From: Parasponia andersonii
Taxonomy: Eukaryota; Streptophyta; Magnoliopsida; Rosales; Cannabaceae
Direction: 5' to 3'
DNA: 64,000 bases
Assembly (NCBI GenBank): GCA_002914805.1
Contig: JXTB01000107.1
Location: forward strand, 599,220-663,219
Part shown: one piece after another, positions 62,923-64,000 of the stretch
Numbering within the stretch: the stretch's first letter is position 1
Layout of the letters: the number at the start of each line of letters is the position of its first letter
Made by a program: the position numbers and the translations under genes
The notes under the pieces: generated by a model
Databases searched by the model: none
Told to the model about the DNA's origin: nothing
Seen by the model: the letters and a program-made list of their open reading frames with translations, nothing else

Positions 62923-64000
62923 TGTTAGGATTTATGCCCTAAAAGCATGTATATTTTGGATATTTATTGAATTAATAAAATGAATTTTCCTATTTGAATT
63001 TGTGCATAATTTGTATGTCTTTAAATATCAGAAAATCCCTAGTTTATTTACGTGACCACAAATTTAGTATATAAGTGTTATATACACGAGGAATAAATTT
63101 ATGGATTATAAACTAAATATAGTCCGTAATAATTAATTAAAGTTTGAGATATTTAATTAAATATTATTAGTACGGTTCATTAACATTGAGAATCTAATAG
63201 TCTTTTCTGGACTATTGATGTATTGACATTACAATGGAAGTAATTTATATAATTCGATTATATAGAGTTGGATCAGATATGATTTGAATCTCACATAAAT
63301 TTCGTTAACTGTTGAGAGTTCAAATAGTGTCACTAGATGATCATATGTAAATTAGTCTTAAACCTGAGTAGTTATAAATTCCTATTTATAATATTATCTT
63401 CTTTAATATACTTGTTAAACGTTTTTTTTAAATAGATTGAAATACTTGTATTTTGGGAGCATGATGAGATGAGTAACTGGGAATGTAGCTTACAGATATG
63501 GAATCTATTCATTCTATTAGGAAGCTTGAAAGATGATTCCCTTATGTATTGATTCATGATTTGAATAGTTTGATTACTCAATTTATAATAGATTTATAAA
63601 TTCATTGTTTATTGGAGAATTAATGGTACACAAGGATAAAGATATAATTAGAAAGATCAACGAAACATGACCTAGCTCTAATTATGAATTATCTATGGAA
63701 GATTGAACTATATGTAATGAGTAAATCGATGGACTACTCGTTGTTTTCAGAGTAAATTAATTTTATAATTTCAAGAGTGCAATTCTGAATTTTTAGTGGA
63801 GTAATATTGGAATTACTAAATTAGACAAATTAATTAAAAAATTTAATTAATTGTCATAATTTATTAGAGTTTGAATTACAGGTCCATAGGTCCCCAATTC
63901 TACCTTTTACAAATACTGTACTAGATATTATATTATTTCTGTTATTGCACACTTTGTTTAGATTAATAGTTTATTTATATATAATTAATAATTATTATTA
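62923..64000 (+). repeat. 3' LTR of the Copia element (truncated by the window end)
   Basis: Starts TGTTAGGATTTATGCCC and matches 56161-57203 over its length, with scattered substitutions and small indels. The end lies outside the window. Confidence 0.88.

Larger units (their letters stand above)
56161..64000 (+). mobile_element. Decayed Ty1/Copia element, 3' LTR cut by the window end
   Basis: A long direct repeat starts at 56161 and again at 62923 (shared text from TATATTTTG onward, over 1 kb). Between them lies a full gag-protease-integrase-RT-RNase H order, the Copia order, on the plus strand. Stops and frameshifts occur throughout. The right end and its target-site copy lie beyond base 64000. 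Confidence 0.9.

Overview
The window is nuclear DNA of a flowering plant, most likely a eudicot. The background is AT-rich, the genes have many introns with GT..AG borders, and the protein genes are plant-specific (pectin methylesterases with an inhibitor pro-domain, a remorin, a plant-type alanine aminotransferase). Plant LTR retrotransposon lineages fill much of the rest. No prokaryotic, organellar or viral gene was seen. There are two assembly gaps (43674-44032 and 57216-57850) and one single N (30526).

Layout. 1-5893: the 3' part of a decayed Ty3/Gypsy chromovirus with a long 3' LTR. 7809-14028: a complete gag-only Ty1/Copia element with Sirevirus-like traits, flanked by the 5-bp duplication AAAGA. 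15.42-15.95 kb: an array of diverged repeats of about 74 bp. 17162-21923 and 26316-29546: two pectin methylesterase genes in tandem on the plus strand, resembling Arabidopsis PME3/PME2 and PME1. Both have one phase-1 intron at the same place. 32434-37714: a 15-exon alanine aminotransferase gene, complete and predicted mitochondrial. 38953-49542: a full-length Tat-lineage Ty3/Gypsy element flanked by GTGAT. It has a second RNase H domain, apparently lacks its protease, and carries a spliced multi-exon gene on its antisense strand. 53600-50696 (minus): a five-exon remorin gene. 56161 to the window end: a decayed Ty1/Copia element whose 3' LTR runs off the window.

The four host genes look intact: every splice junction keeps frame and the key residues are present. 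The PME pair acts on cell-wall pectin, the aminotransferase links alanine and pyruvate metabolism, and the remorin is a membrane-associated scaffold. Nothing suggests they work as one unit; they are ordinary neighbours separated by retrotransposons. Every retroelement coding region carries stops or frameshifts. The most unusual structures are the antisense gene inside the Tat element, the protease loss in the same element, the gag-only Sirevirus-like element with LTR palindromes and repeated polypurine tracts, the 74-bp array, and a small inverted-repeat element at 38.24-38.57 kb. All family assignments come from motifs read by eye; no database search was run.
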